Of a DNA stretch of 64,000 bases, positions 1 through 11,700 are shown piece after piece. The notes under the pieces are model-generated. The model did no database searches. It had not been told where the DNA came from and worked only from the letters and a program-made list of their open reading frames with translations. The position numbers were made by a program, and so were the translations under genes. Source of the stretch: Proteles cristata cristata (lineage: Eukaryota; Chordata; Mammalia; Carnivora; Hyaenidae). Location of the stretch: the NCBI GenBank assembly GCA_017311185.1, contig JAESUZ010001712.1, forward strand, positions 1,488,001-1,552,000, in the 5' to 3' direction. The stretch's first letter is position 1. Every line of letters starts with the position of its first letter.

Positions 1-765
1 CAATGAGATACCACCTCATACCAGTCAGAAAGGCTCAAATCAACAACTCAGGAAACAACAGATGTTGGAATGGATGTGGAGAAAGTGAAACCCTACTGTA
101 CTGTTGGTGGGAAAGCAAACTGGTGCAGCCATTCTGAAAACAGTGTGGAGGTTCCTCAAAAAATTAAAAGTAGAACTACCCTATGACCCAGTAATTGTAC
201 TACTAGGAATTTATCCAAAGGATACAAAAATGCTGATTGATTTGAAGGGGCACATGCACCCCAATGTTTATACCTGTGCTACCAACAATAGCCAAATTAG
301 GTAGAGAGCCCAAATGTCCATCAAGTGATGAATGGATTAAGAAAATGTGGTATATATACGCAATGGAATACTACTTAGCAATGAAAAAGAATGGAATTTT
401 GGAATTTGCAAAAACATGGATGGAACTGGAGGGTATTATGCTGAGTGAAATCAGTCAGAGTAAGACAGGTATCATGATTTCACTCATATGTGGAATCTGA
501 GAAACTTAACTGATGAACATAGGAGAAGGGAAGGAAAAATAAGATAAAAACAGAGAGAGAGGCAAACCATAAGAGACTCTTAAAGAGAACAAAGTGAGGG
601 TTGCTGGGAGTAGGGAGTGGGAGGGTGGGTTAAGTGGGTGATGGGCACTGAGGAAGGCACTCTTCGGTATGAGCACTGGGTGTCATATGTGAGAGATAAA
701 TCAGTGGATTCTTCTCCTGAAGCCAAGATTACACTGTATGTTAACCAACTTGAGAAAAAAAAATT
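1..765 (+). mobile_element. L1 LINE 3' end (ORF2 tail and 3' UTR), 5'-truncated by the window edge
   Basis: The sequence matches, position after position, the 3' part of the L1 copy at 57600-58310 in this window: the end of ORF2 (residues like PKCPSSDEWIKKMWYIYAME near 310-370), then the G-rich 3' UTR with 'gggatgagcactgggtgt'-type text near 670. It ends in a short A-run near 753-762. The reading frame is broken (two short frames, 104-304 and 264-500), so it is a dead fragment. The 5' part lies outside the window. Confidence 0.88.
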
Positions 766-844
766 TAACTCTTACATAATATATATCAGAAATAATTCCC
801 CAAATGAGAGACTTATAATTATGAAAGATTCATGTGTTCATATT

Positions 845-960
845 TTCATTCAATAAATATTTTTGAGAGCTTGTTATGTACTGAATACTTTCATAGGGAC
901 TGAGATTCAGTGATAAATAAAACAAAGCCATGCTTTTCAGAAGGTTCCATTCTGGTGGGA
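845..960 (-). repeat. L2 LINE 3'-end fragment (antisense)
   Basis: It reads as the reverse complement of the L2 3' end: 'attcaataaatatttttgag', then a degenerate 'tactgaatactttcatagg', 'gattcagtgataaataaaac' and 'ggttccattctggtggga'. Strongly diverged and old. Confidence 0.6.
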
Positions 961-1064
961 GAGATGAACAATGAACATGCATGCAAAAATAGATAATGTA
1001 TCTTCAGCTAGTGTTGGATGCTATGATAAAAATAAACCAGAGCTGAACTGTCAACCCACAAAAA

Positions 1065-1560
1065 TACAGGAAATCTAATGGCATATTACTATGAAAGAGG
1101 CCAATCTGAAAAGGCTATATACTATTTGATTCCAATTATAATGGCATTCTGGAAAAGACAAAACCATAGAAACAGTAAAAAACAAAAAAACAAAAAAAAA
1201 ATCAGTGATTTCCAGGGGATGGGGGATGGAAAGAATGAACAGGTAAAGTACAGATTTGGAGGGCAGTGAAACTTTTCTGTATTCTCTAATGGTAGATGTA
1301 TGTCATTATACATTTGTCAAAAACCATAGAATGTAGAGCAACAGTGAACCCTAATGTAAACTATTGATTTGGGATGATGATAATAATGTATCAGTGTGGG
1401 TTCACTTGTTATACCAAATGTACCACTCTGGTTGGATATTGATAACGGTGGAGGTAGTGCACATGTGAGGGTAGGTGTTATTTGGGAAATCTTTGTACCT
1501 TCTACTCAATTTTACTGTGAATCAGAAAATACTCTAAACTTCAAAATACTGAAGTCTACT
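1065..1560 (+). repeat. Old L1-type 3' UTR fragment
   Basis: This is degenerate LINE 3'-UTR-like text: a 'gtgatttccaggggatgggg' stretch, a run 'ggttggatattgataacggt', and a late 'ttactgtgaatcagaaaat' motif. An internal A-rich run sits at 1179-1200. No coding capacity. The exact subfamily is not assigned. Confidence 0.55.
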
Positions 1561-1824
1561 GTGTTTTAGGTTAAAAAATGTAAATTAAACAAAGTAAAGG
1601 AAAATAGTGAAAATTAGTAGGAATCATTTTGAACTGAATTTTCACCAAACAGTTAATAAATAATTTTCACTTAAAAATGCGTTCAGAAGGTAAACTCACA
1701 CCACTTCTAGAACTTTGTCTTTTACTGTTTTTTTAAACACAAAATAGTAACATAGAAAGAACGCAGGCATGGGTCCTATAGACTAAAAAACAGTGAAAAT
1801 TATGGGACATACAGAAAGTTAGGT

Positions 1825-2262
1825 GTTACAGATGGTTAGTTTTGTGTCAACTGGACTGGACCAGGGGGTGCCCAGATATTAAGTTATTAAGTGTGAGGGT
1901 GTCTATGGATTATATTAATGTATGAATAAATCATATTGTCCTCCCCAAAGTGTGTAAGCCTCATCCAATCCACCGAAGGCCTGAATAGAACAAGAAGGTT
2001 GAGTAAGGCAGAATTCACCCTCTCTGCCTGAATGCTTGAGCTGAAACACTGGTCTCCTATCTGCAGACTGAGACTTACGCCAACCTGGTTCACAGGTCTT
2101 CAGATTCAGGAGCTAGATCATTGGCTCTCCTGGGTTTAGCTTGCCAACTGCAGATCTTGGGACTTCTCCACCTCCATTGTCATGTGAGCCATTTCCTTAT
2201 TATACATAAATTCCTACTATACACATATAAAATCTCCTGTTGGTTCTGTATCTCTGGATACA
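1825..2262 (+). mobile_element. Probable solo LTR of an ancient ERVL type (MLT2-like)
   Basis: Phrases typical of MLT2/ERVL-type LTRs occur in order: 'ggttagttttgtgtcaactg' near the start, 'ggggtgcccagat', 'cctcatccaatccaccgaag', 'gaattcaccctctctgcctg', 'cttgccaactgcagatct' and 'ttggttctgtatctctgga' at the end. It carries no coding sequence. The boundaries are soft and I did not find a clean target-site duplication. The family name is from recognition only. Confidence 0.55.
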
Positions 2263-2309
2263 GTGGGATATTTACCTGAGGCTCTTTCAGAACTTTGAGT
2301 CAATGGAGC

Positions 2310-2450
2310 ACAAAGTAAGGTGAGTATTCTTGTAGTCAGTGTTTATAAATAACTAAAGGGAAGCTCAGAGGTCCAGGAGTAAGGGGTAAGGATGTGGCAG
2401 AGCTGGGGCTCAAACTCAATTTCAAACCCCAATTCTACAGCTCTCTGTAG
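2310..2450 (-). repeat. MIR SINE fragment (antisense)
   Basis: Reverse-complement MIR core: 'aactaaagggaagctcagag', 'gtggcagagctggggctcaa' and 'ctacagctctctgtagcc'. Old and diverged. Confidence 0.55.
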
Positions 2451-2698
2451 CCACACACATTATGTGCAAGTGGGAGTTTTATTTAAATTCAAATCTATTT
2501 AGTGAGGACAGAGGAATATCAGAGCTGATAGTGGCTTAAATGTCCTTCAGTTTGGCTGACCAAACCAGTTTGGCTGCTTTTGCTTGCCTTGTTTTAAGTA
2601 TGTACCTGGGAGATCTTGGGTCACAAAGGGCTGCTGAATTTTTCAACAAGGGCCCCCAGAACACAGAGAAGTTCCCTTGGCAGATGCATTCCAGACTT

Positions 2699-2958
2699 GG
2701 GGTGCCTGGGCAGCTCAGTCAGTTAAGCATCTGACTTTACCTCAGGTCATGATCTCATAAGTTCGAGCCTCACATGGGGCTCTGTGCTGACAGCTCAGAG
2801 CCTAGAGCCTGCTTTGGATTCTGTCTTCATCTCTCTGCCCCTCCCCCTCTTGCAAGTGCTCTCTCTCTCTCTCTCTCTCATACACACACACACACACTCA
2901 TACACTCACACACACACACACAAATACAAATATTTTTTAAAATTATTTTTAAAAAAAA
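2699..2958 (+). mobile_element. CAN-SINE (tRNA-derived), full length
   Basis: A tRNA-like head ('ggggtgcctgggcagctcag' with an A box, 'gttcgagcctc' B box near 2761) is followed by the body 'gagcctagagcctgcttt', a CT-rich tract and an A/T-rich tail. The CT tract has expanded into a CT/CA microsatellite at 2859-2922. Confidence 0.85.
2859..2922. repeat. (CT)n-(CA)n compound microsatellite
   Basis: About 20 bp of CT repeat passes into imperfect CA repeats with 'ctcatacactcaca' interruptions. It grew from the pyrimidine tract of the surrounding SINE. Confidence 0.95.
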
Positions 2959-3067
2959 GACAGTTAGTGTTCTTGAGTCTGCAAAACTGAATTCATTCCG
3001 CCTGTGTGAACTGCTCATTGTCCCAAGTCAGACCTTGGAATCTTAACTTCTAGTACCTTTTCAAAAA

Positions 3068-3185
3068 GCATGAGCTTTCGAATCTGACAGACTTGGATTT
3101 GAACCCAGCTTTTCTACCTCCCAGCTGCATAATCAAAGGTGAGTTAACTGACCCTTTTGAACTTTAGGTCTCATCTAAAATGGGT
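3068..3185 (+). repeat. MIR SINE fragment
   Basis: Sense MIR core: 'agacttggatttgaacccag', 'ctacctcccagctgcataat', 'gggtagatgac'. Old copy. Confidence 0.6.
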
Positions 3186-3204
3186 AGATGACTTGATTTA
3201 TATG

Positions 3205-3345
3205 AATGGATTTGGTCAACACAAGTTTCTCAGCCACTTCCTATGTGCCAGACAAGTGCCAGATGCCAGAGATATGAAGATGAACAAGGTAAAGTCCTCT
3301 ACTCTCAGAGTGTCTACTTTAGAAGACATGCATAAATTCTCATTC
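3205..3345 (-). repeat. L2 LINE 3'-end fragment (antisense)
   Basis: It reads as reverse-complement L2: 'agccacttcctatgtgccag', 'agatgccagagatatgaag', 'atgaacaaggtaaagtcctc'. No coding content. Confidence 0.6.
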
Positions 3346-3529
3346 TAATGCTGCATAATAATTTCAATAGACATATAGAGAATGGTGGCATCTCACCTTT
3401 GTAGAAGCTTCTAGTGCTAATCCATAGTCAATTCTCCTTTCCTTCTGACCTCATGAGAGGCAGTTAAGCAGGGCACTATAATAGATTGGCGAGTGGGCCA
3501 GCATGACACTCTCAGCATTCTCTTCTGCC

Positions 3530-3750
3530 ATGTGGACCAGGAGAGCAAGTGTTCTGGATGGTATAATTACAGGATAGTAGAGCCTCCATCAGCTCCTCCA
3601 TGCAGGTCACTGAAGGGGGCTGCCAGAAAGGATGAGGACCCAGACCTGAAGCAGACTTTGACCAAACAAAAAATGTGTATTAAGCCACTGAGGTCTGTGG
3701 GTTTTAACTCACTACAGCGTAATCCAGCCTTACTGATTCATAAACCAGAC
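3530..3750 (+). repeat. Probable MaLR/MLT1-type LTR fragment
   Basis: The 3' part carries the phrase 'tattaagccactgaggtctg' followed by 'tgggttttaactcactacag' and 'cgtaatccagcc', as at the end of MLT1-class LTRs. The 5' part is degraded. From 3751 to about 4250 I see no gene and no repeat I can name. Confidence 0.4.
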
Positions 3751-4249
3751 TGCAAAAGCTGTTCTGAAGGAGCAAGGGACTGAGTGCTAATTGGTGAGTG
3801 AAAGAAGAGCCAGGGGAAGAGGCGAAGAAGGACCATGAGAACAGAGAGGAAGGCAGAGCAAAGGCTGAGAAGTTTGCAGTGGCCTGGTCAGGTGGGTAAC
3901 ATCAACAGTTGGAATGTGCTGGAATGCGAAGCGAATGGGAGAGGGGCACGACTGAGGAGGCAGATGACATCAAACTGTGGAAAGCCTTGAGGGCCATATT
4001 AGCAACTTGGCCTTTACCCTGGAGGATGGGAACCACACAAGGCCTCCAAGCACAGGGGTGATGTGCTTATGTAACCTCTGGGCTATGTAGAGGAGGGACC
4101 AGGACATGACTAGAGCCAGGAGACCAAGATGAACTGAAGCAACTTACGGAAAGTACCTACTGTAGTACCTGACAGACAGAAGTACATCACTTCCCTTTTC
4201 TGTTCCCCTGCTCATGTAGTAACGTGGTTCTAGAAACTAGCCAACTCTG

Positions 4250-5020
4250 TAGCTTAACAATCTTATTTGATAGCTCTTTAATAATAAATCCCTTGTTATG
4301 TAAAAATTTATGTACAAGGATGTCTCCTGCAGCCTTGCCTATAGAAATGGAAAACGGAAAACAAACTGAGTGTTCATCAGAGGGGCAAGATGGCGGAGAA
4401 GTAAGGAGCTCCGTACTTGCACTCACGCCCATACATCACACGGAAAAGATCTGAAGCCATTGGAAACCTTATAAAACCTGAGAGATTAGGAAAAAAAGGA
4501 TGCAGAATCCACTGAGAAAGACTTCTAATGGCTACTTCAAGAAACAAGCCAGAGTACACAAGGTTGAGAATCCCAAATATCACTACGAATAGGAAAATAA
4601 AATAACCAAGGTCCCAACAAGAGAGACAAAGAGATACCATTCAAAAAACACTCTCTGAAAGGATAGGCCCTGGACAGTCAAACTGAATGTTCATCGAAAG
4701 GAAACCGGTTGAATAAATAAATCATGGAATATGCTATATTACATATTATTAAAAATAATATTAAAAATTAAAAATAATAATAACCTGGATAGGATATTCA
4801 TGACATAGAGTTAAGAGAAAGAACCAAATTGCAAAGTAATATGTATTACACCACTCCTGTAGGTGTAATTATGGCTCCTGTTTGTATCCATTCTTGTGTG
4901 CCTGTGGCAGCGTTTGTGAAGTGATACAGCTATTAACAGTGGTCATCTCAAGGGGTGGGTAGTCTTGCCACAATTACAATTAGCTGGTGCTTTTATAATT
5001 TTTTTTATAATAGAGAGATG
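4250..5020 (+). repeat. Old L1 3' end interrupted by the 4380-4678 insertion
   Basis: Flanks of the 4380-4678 insert join into one old L1 3'-UTR: 'gaaatggaaaacggaaaac' plus 'caaactgagtgttcatca' before, and 'ggaaaccggttgaataaata', 'catggaatatgctat' and an AT-rich stretch after. It continues through 'gggtgggtagtcttgcc' to a degraded tail near 5020. Non-coding. Confidence 0.55.
4380..4678 (+). mobile_element. 5'-complete, 3'-truncated L1 fragment, apparently spliced
   Basis: A 299-bp insert begins 'gaggggcaagatggcggaga', an L1-like 5' start. From 4530 to 4678 it is colinear and gap-free with 53100-53248, the end of the 5' UTR of the long L1 in this window. Homology starts exactly after the 'ttttccag' acceptor-like sequence of that copy. 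The insert is flanked by 18-bp repeats, 'caaactgagtgttcatca' (4362-4379) and 'caaactgaatgttcatcg' (4679-4696), matching at 16 of 18 positions. It has no poly(A) tail. The splicing interpretation is inference; the flanking repeats and the alignment are seen directly. Confidence 0.7.
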
Positions 5021-5814
5021 TAAATAAAACACCAGTAATGCCCTTCCTATGGTGATTATCATCAATTGCAAAAGCACAAAAGCTGATCTTTCAGTGAGAA
5101 GATTCCTCCTCTGATTGAAGTTTCCTCTTCCCACTGGAATGTTTTTAAATCAGATGCCCTACTTCAAGTTCACTGTGATTACTAAGTCCAATGGATTGGA
5201 CATAGACTCTCAGGGGATTTAAACGGATCTGGGCCTTCAATGTTAATTATTCCATGAGAGGAAGCCCTGTTCATTTTTAGGAAATGAATGTGCCTTCCGA
5301 TCAGGATAAGCAAATTACTTTGGGCTGTGGGGAAAAGGCAACCAATCTTCCAAACTAATTTATTGGCATTAAAAGTCTAAGGACATGCAAATCAAGCTGA
5401 ATCATTGAAAGTTCTTTGAGAGCTGGGGCCTTGGTCTTAGTAGGTGCCGATAAATGGACTCAAACTTAATTAAAGCAAAAAGCTAACCTCAGCTATACAA
5501 TAGTAAGCTCAAGTCTCCCAGGTTCTCATGTGTCAGACTTTTCCACTGGGCACAATGAAAAATAACTAGGAAATACAGCCATGCTAAATTTAAGGTGTCT
5601 GTGGAAGATCTAAGTAGAAATGTTCACCATATACTGAATATGTCTAGACAATCAGTCTAGAATGCAAGGGAGATCTGAGCATGCAAGGGAGATCCAAGCA
5701 TACACTTTGGAGTCATGTGTGTAAAAGCGAAAGAGTAAGTAAGTGCACAAAGGGATGACCTGGCCACAGAAGGCACTGAGATGGTTTAGTATGCTCATAC
5801 GATATGTAGTTTGG
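5021..5814. other. Unassigned sequence with a small 19-bp tandem duplication
   Basis: No gene or recognisable repeat. At 5662-5680 and 5681-5699 a 19-bp unit beginning 'atgcaagggagat' occurs twice in tandem with 17 of 19 positions identical. Confidence 0.6.
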
Positions 5815-6030
5815 AGGGGCAGTTAAGAGCACAGAGTCCCTGGGTTCCAATCTTGGCTCTGCCCTACTTGGCACTCTTACACTTACTACTCAACTTTTTC
5901 TAATTCTCCATTTTCTCATCTGAAAAATACAACTGATGATCTCTTAGAAAACTGTGGTGAGGACAAAAATGAAATAAGCTATGCAAAGTACTTAGAGCAC
6001 CTGGTACACAGGGAGCCCTCCCAAATGTCA
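5815..6030 (+). repeat. MIR SINE, nearly complete
   Basis: Sense MIR: 'gcagttaagagcacagagtc', 'ctgggttccaatcttggctc', 'cattttctcatctgaaaaat', 'gtggtgaggac', and the tail 'gcaaagtacttagagcacct'. Confidence 0.8.
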
Positions 6031-6063
6031 GCAAGCTCACGGATCAGCTAGGACAACAGACTA

Positions 6064-6172
6064 AATTGGTACAACTTCTATCTGTCTGTCACAGTCTCTG
6101 ATAGCCTTTGAATAAGCAACTCCATTTCTAGGAAACTATCCCAACTGATACATGCACACACATGTGTGAAAC
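6064..6172 (+). repeat. Old L1 3'-end fragment
   Basis: It contains 'caactccatttctaggaaac' and 'acacatgtgtgaaac', typical of an old L1 ORF2/3' region. The same segment occurs again at 7198-7301 on the same strand. Confidence 0.6.
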
Positions 6173-6714
6173 TGCTGACTGAGCAGCAGTCACAAGAAGG
6201 AAGGAGTGAGGGCCAGCAGGGAGGCCAACTAGGAAGGCATGGTCAGGAGTTTCAGATCTGATAGTGGAAAAGACTAACACTAAAATACTTTCTATGGATT
6301 TGGCAAAAAAGAAGTCACTAGGACGGGGCCAAAGCTGTTCAGGGTGGAAGCCAGACAGACAGTTTCCAAAGCAAAACAGGCAGCATTACCAGCATTCCAT
6401 AAGATCCAGGGACCCAGGGACATCTTGAAAGACAGTTAAAGGAGGTAGAAATACATTTTTATTTAATTAATATATTTCAAGGATCAAAGTAATACACGAT
6501 CAATGAAGAAAACCTACAAAACAAAGAAAAGTACAAAGAGGAAAAAGTACTGCTTATCCTCATTTCTAGTAAGACCTACATTTTTCCCTGTGTGTGTGCA
6601 TTTACAACAGAGTGTGGACAGGACTAGCTCATCTTGTTATGTGACAAGCATAGTCTGTATTTGCTCAATACTTTGAAAACTTATTATTTAAAGATACCCG
6701 AGGAACACTTAGAA
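6173..6714. other. No gene seen
   Basis: AT-rich, no long frames. Between 6450 and 6690 the text ('atatttcaaggatcaaagta', 'tgtgtgcatttacaacag') looks like degraded LINE sequence, but I cannot assign it. Confidence 0.5.
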
Positions 6715-7540
6715 TAATATTGTCATGATTTCAGACTATACTAAGACTTTTTATGTGTGTCACAAAATCCAGAAGCCATAAACGAAAGGATATAAACTCT
6801 TCTTTGTCTAAATCTAAACCTTCTGCATGGCCAAGAAAAAAAAGCCACTAAAAAATGATAGAAACATGAATGATAAATTAAAAATACACATGAAAAACAA
6901 AAGTTTACCTTTCGGAGTATATCAAAAGCCCCTTCAAATCAATATGAAAAGGATCAATAAACCAACAAAAACTCAGACAAAGGATATGACAGAGAGCTCG
7001 TGGAAAGTGAAATAAAAATTGTTCTCACATATCTCACCAGATACTCCAACCTACTTGTAATCAGATAGATGCAAATTAAAATTCCACTGAGATATAGTTT
7101 TCCCTTATTAGTCTGGCACAGACCAGGACTGATAATATCATGTGCTGACAAGGGTATGAGGAACAGGTGTTCTCACTCCTTGCCAGAGGGAGCATTAAAT
7201 TGGTACAACCTCTATCTGTCTATCACAGTTGCCGGTATCCTTTGAGTAAGCAACTCCATTTCTAGGAAACTATCCCACTGATACATTCACATGTGTGAAA
7301 TCACAGACAAAATTATTCATTGTAGTTTTATCTGTAATAACAAAAGATTGGAAACAACCTAAAGTTCCACCAATGGGGGGGATGGGTTAATAAATGGAAT
7401 ACAGGGGCCGAAAGGAAGGAGGCAGCCCTGTATCTCTCAAAAAGAAATGATTGCTAAAACATATTCAATAAAGGCAGTAAGCTGCAGAACGATATAATTA
7501 GTGTGCCACCACTTATGCAGAAGAATAAAACTAAATCATG
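6715..7540 (+). repeat. Old L1 ORF2 tail and 3' region, degraded
   Basis: Recognisable L1 words in order: 'cttcaaatcaatatgaaaag', 'gatagatgcaaattaaaat', 'ggtatgaggaacaggtgttc', 'caactccatttctaggaaac', 'aaaagattggaaacaaccta'. No frame longer than about 65 codons survives. Confidence 0.7.
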
Positions 7541-7954
7541 GGAAGTAGGAATGTTTTGCTTATCAATGTATGGAGTATTTCTGGAAGGATCACAAGACAA
7601 AAACCAGTAAAAGTACTTGTCCCCAAAGAGATAAGCTAGTTGGCTCAAGCAGGTGGAAGTGATTAGTTTTTCACTGAGTATCCTTTGGTACCTTGTGAAT
7701 TTTGTGTCATCGGTATGCGTCACCTATGCAAAAACTAAAAAGTAAAAATACAATATTTTAACACAAAATGAATCTATAGGTCATTTTATTTGTCTTTATT
7801 TTTTGGTGGTTATTTCAATTTTTCAGCTGTCTTTCTCCATCATGTTTTGTCTGCCTTGATCCTTTCCTATTTCCCTTCTCTTGCCCTCTGTCCCTTGCCC
7901 CACCTGTAATATAACAGCAACTTTTAAAAAATTAGCATCTGCTGGCAATTTTGT
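7541..7954. other. No gene seen
   Basis: AT-rich sequence without a recognisable repeat. An 89-codon reverse frame (7454-7723) has no family resemblance and starts in the old L1 tail. Confidence 0.5.
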
Positions 7955-8165
7955 ACATACTGATAACTATGCTTTATGGGTGTGATATCATCCAATTTTC
8001 ACAACCACCCTCAGAAGGGAAGTTTTCTTTGCCACAGTTTGCAAATGAGGAAACTGACACAAGGGTAGAAGTTTTGCTCAAAGCCATACGAGCAGTAAAT
8101 GATGGGGCTAACATTTAAACCAAGTCTGTCTCTCAAATCCACACCTCTTTTAGTAAACTGTACTG
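7955..8165 (-). repeat. MIR SINE (antisense)
   Basis: Reverse-complement MIR: 'ccaattttcacaaccaccct', 'caaatgaggaaactgacac', 'aaagccatacgagcagtaaa', then 'ctctcaaatccacacctctt'. Confidence 0.75.
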
Positions 8166-8379
8166 CCTGTAATATGGAATAAAGATACCCACGTATGCGT
8201 TTTTAAATTATTGAAAAAATATTACAGTCTTTGTAATTTGAAAATCAAGTGAGCTTAATATTTTATATGACCTACAAAAAGCACACATACAAAGAAAGCT
8301 TTATGTATTAACCTATTTTCTATTTCTAAACTCTTGATGGTTATTTTTGACAAATCAATTGAAAGGATACCCCACCTTT

Positions 8380-8478
8380 CATTCATTCATCAGCCCCAAG
8401 TATCTAGCATGTGCTCACAACTGTGCTTGCTATTTGCTGACATTGGAAGATACAGCCTTCAGGAAGCTTTCAGTCAAT
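8380..8478 (-). repeat. L2 LINE 3'-end fragment (antisense)
   Basis: 'attcattcatcagccccaag', 'tagcatgtgctcacaactgt' and 'ttcaggaagctttcagtc' match the reverse complement of the L2 3' end. Confidence 0.6.
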
Positions 8479-8486
8479 GGCAGAGA

Positions 8487-8715
8487 GAGCAATATTAATG
8501 CTTATTGGGCTCCTCCTATTGCCAGGCAGCATGCTACATATTTTACATAGGTTCCAACAACTGTGTGATGTAAGGTATTATTGCTACTCCTCATTTTATG
8601 AAAGAGAAAAATGAAGCTGGAGAGTTCAATAACTTCATAGCCGATCACAGTTTGAAATTACAGAACAGGGATTTGAACCCAGGCAGTTTGTCTCCAGAGT
8701 CATCAAGCTGCCTAG
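8487..8715 (-). repeat. MIR SINE (antisense)
   Basis: 'cctattgccaggcagcatgc', 'tgtgatgtaaggtattattg', 'gatttgaacccaggcagttt' and 'gtctccagagtcatcaa' are reverse-complement MIR. Confidence 0.75.
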
Positions 8716-11700
8716 AAATAGATGACTACAGCACATGACGCTGCGGAAGGCCCAGAGGAGAACCCTCACTATTCCTGGAAATGGGTCAGCGAAGACTTCC
8801 GGGAGGATGGAGGCAGTCTGTCTTCATGGAAGTTCAGAACTGAGAGATCTCATGGCATCTGCAAGATGTCATTCTACCCTGCACTGAAACTGTTATGAGA
8901 AGACTTACGTCCTTTGGAGAGGAAAAAAAAATTAGCATAGGTCTCATGTGGTCTGCCTGGGAGCTGAGCCATGTAAATCACACCAAGTTTCTGACAGGGA
9001 GTTTTACATTTTACTCAATATTCTGAAGTTGGACTCTGACGTAGTGAAGTATCAACCAGGTTCCTGTTATCATGCGGGTGCCCTCAGAAGGAGGCAGGGG
9101 TTGGATTTAATGGCACTCTTTGTTTTCCTAGTGCAACATCCTAGAAATATGCAACAGGACTATAACAGAGATGAATTAAGAGGAGAATGCAGTACAATAA
9201 GACACAATGCCAAGAATAACAGCAGAATAAGTGATTCCTTGTGATTTGGGTACAGTTAAGAGCTAACCTTATGACCCAAGAAGCAATCCTTTGGGGACCC
9301 TAAGAATGCTTCAGGGCTCTCCTCATCCTGTCCACTAAGGGCCCCAAAGCCGGATTCCTTATTCATCAGCCAGGTTGGGATGGAACAGTGACAAAGCAGA
9401 AATTACTAAGCCTGTGTATTGCCACTTTGCTGTGTCTAATTCTCTCACTGTGACAAATCTCCTGTCCCTAACTTGGCCATGGCTCAAGGCCTGGGCCTAG
9501 CCTCTGCCCTGATCTACTAAGGCATGAGCTGGTATCTGGCAAGGGAAACTCAAAGGCATCTAATTCTGTAGAACAGAAGTTCTGTCCTACGCACATCCTG
9601 ACTCCCCCAAACTCAGCTGGTAGCCTGTGCCTACCCGTTTATAGATGCTGCAGCCTTCATTTTGGGACATAGCAGCAGCATGCCAAAACAATTTCTTTCC
9701 TTAATAAAAAACTTTATGGCTATTTTCCTTTGAAGTGTAAGATCAGACAATGTCTTTGATACATAACTTTTCCTACAGTCCCTAAACAGTACACGTATAA
9801 TAACCAATCTCTAGATTGCATTGCTATTTGCCTCCAAAATAACCCTGTATTCTCTTGGGCCCACTGGTGGGCCAGAAGACATTTACCAACTAGTTTTTTG
9901 GGGGAGGGGGTGGGTTTGTAGCATTTGTCAATTTCCATAGTGTAAACACTCCCACCCTGTCTAATATGAAGCTACCAAAGGAAATTGTGAATGCAGAGTT
10001 AGGAAGAAATGAGCACAGTCGGCTCTCCTTGAGCTGAACTGGCCAGCGCCGACACACCTTTGCCTGAGCTCCATCCTGGTCTTAGTCTGAGATGGTTGCT
10101 CAACAGCTGTTATTTACATCACCTCTACTAGGAGAATTACCCAGAAAGTAGTACTGAAAGGAAAAGAAGATAAAACACTATGCATGGTATTTTTTGGTAT
10201 ATGTTTATACATGTATACATGTATAGCTACACAGAAAGCTAACAAGGATTATTACAACTTAATGATAACAGTGACTACCACTCAGTGAGAAGCTTATTTT
10301 GCAATTTTTTTCCTTTTTGCCTTTCTCTATTTTCTCAGTTTTCAACATTAAATAAATGTTACATGTGTAATTTTTTTTAAGTTAAAAATAATTAAAATTT
10401 TGAATATTGATCTATTTCTACTTCTATGATAATGAATAAATCTGCTGCCTCCTTGCACTGAAAGTCTGGGCTTTGACATCTTCCAAATAAGTTTATTCTG
10501 CCCATGGTCTCCATGATCCTAGGCATGTCAAAATGGGTGGCATCCCAAGCAGCCATACTTGGGTGTGAACTGGAAGACAGCATTAGACTTTTGGATTTCC
10601 AAGAACTATTTCCCAGTGTAGAATATCCTGCTTCTATAGTTCCATGAAGAGTATGGATCTGGATTATTACGTGTGACTAAATGAAGACTCAGAATCACTG
10701 AACACTGGAGCCAGGAGGAAATTTAAAGAGAGTACCTCTATCGGATCCCTGAAATGGGAGAGCACTTTGTCCCAAATCCTCCCATTATTCACCATCCCAA
10801 TGTTCATATCTTCCAGCAGTGACACTGAAGAAATACAAGAAACCAAAGATTCAGCAATGCAATGAAAAGACAAGTCTAATTTATGAAAATCATATATTCA
10901 GACAAAAGTTTTTCCTGGCAGCAAAAAGCCCCAACCTCCTAAATTCTGCAATCTACGACAAGTCAAAAAGGCCAAAGTGGTCTTGACAAACTTGGTCAAA
11001 AGAGTGGCCACACATTATCAGATGGAAAAAGCCCAGAACCCAAATTTCTTCTCACACCTGACCTGCTCCAATCTGTATTATATACCTGCTGCCTTCAATA
11101 ACTTTACTGAGGCCTCAGTCAACAAACTTACCACAGAGAAAGGAGTATATATTATAGCCTCTTTGTCAATTGTCCTGAAGGACAAGAAAAGCTGAGGCAG
11201 TTAGTAGCAATTGCTTAAGTACCAAGGCCCAAACAAACCTATGGGAGTGCAGTCTCTTCTTTTAAAAGCTCACAGCTCCCAAGAAGACAATTTCAAATGC
11301 CAGAGTGGAGGAAATGATTTCCATGCATTTTGATCACTTGCCATACTGACTAGTGCCATCCCTTCCCTCCTGACAATACCTTTCACCTATAGTAAAGTAG
11401 CACAAAAGAAACATGGCCTCCAGGATGGGAGACATAGAGCCATTATCCCACAAAGTCCTCAGGGAACACAAAACTGCTGCTCAGACCCAGACCACTGTGC
11501 AGACCCACAGGAGGAGCTACAGGTCTGGCAGACCAAAGTGACAGTGGACTACCAGCCCAGCTTCCCGGGAACCCAGGCATCTGAGGCCAGCCCTACACAG
11601 TGAGGGGAACATTCCCTGGCGCCACGGCCATGGTCTTCAGGTCAACACTTCTGCCTTGCCCTGTGTACAACCACACCCATACACAGTTATATAGAACTCA

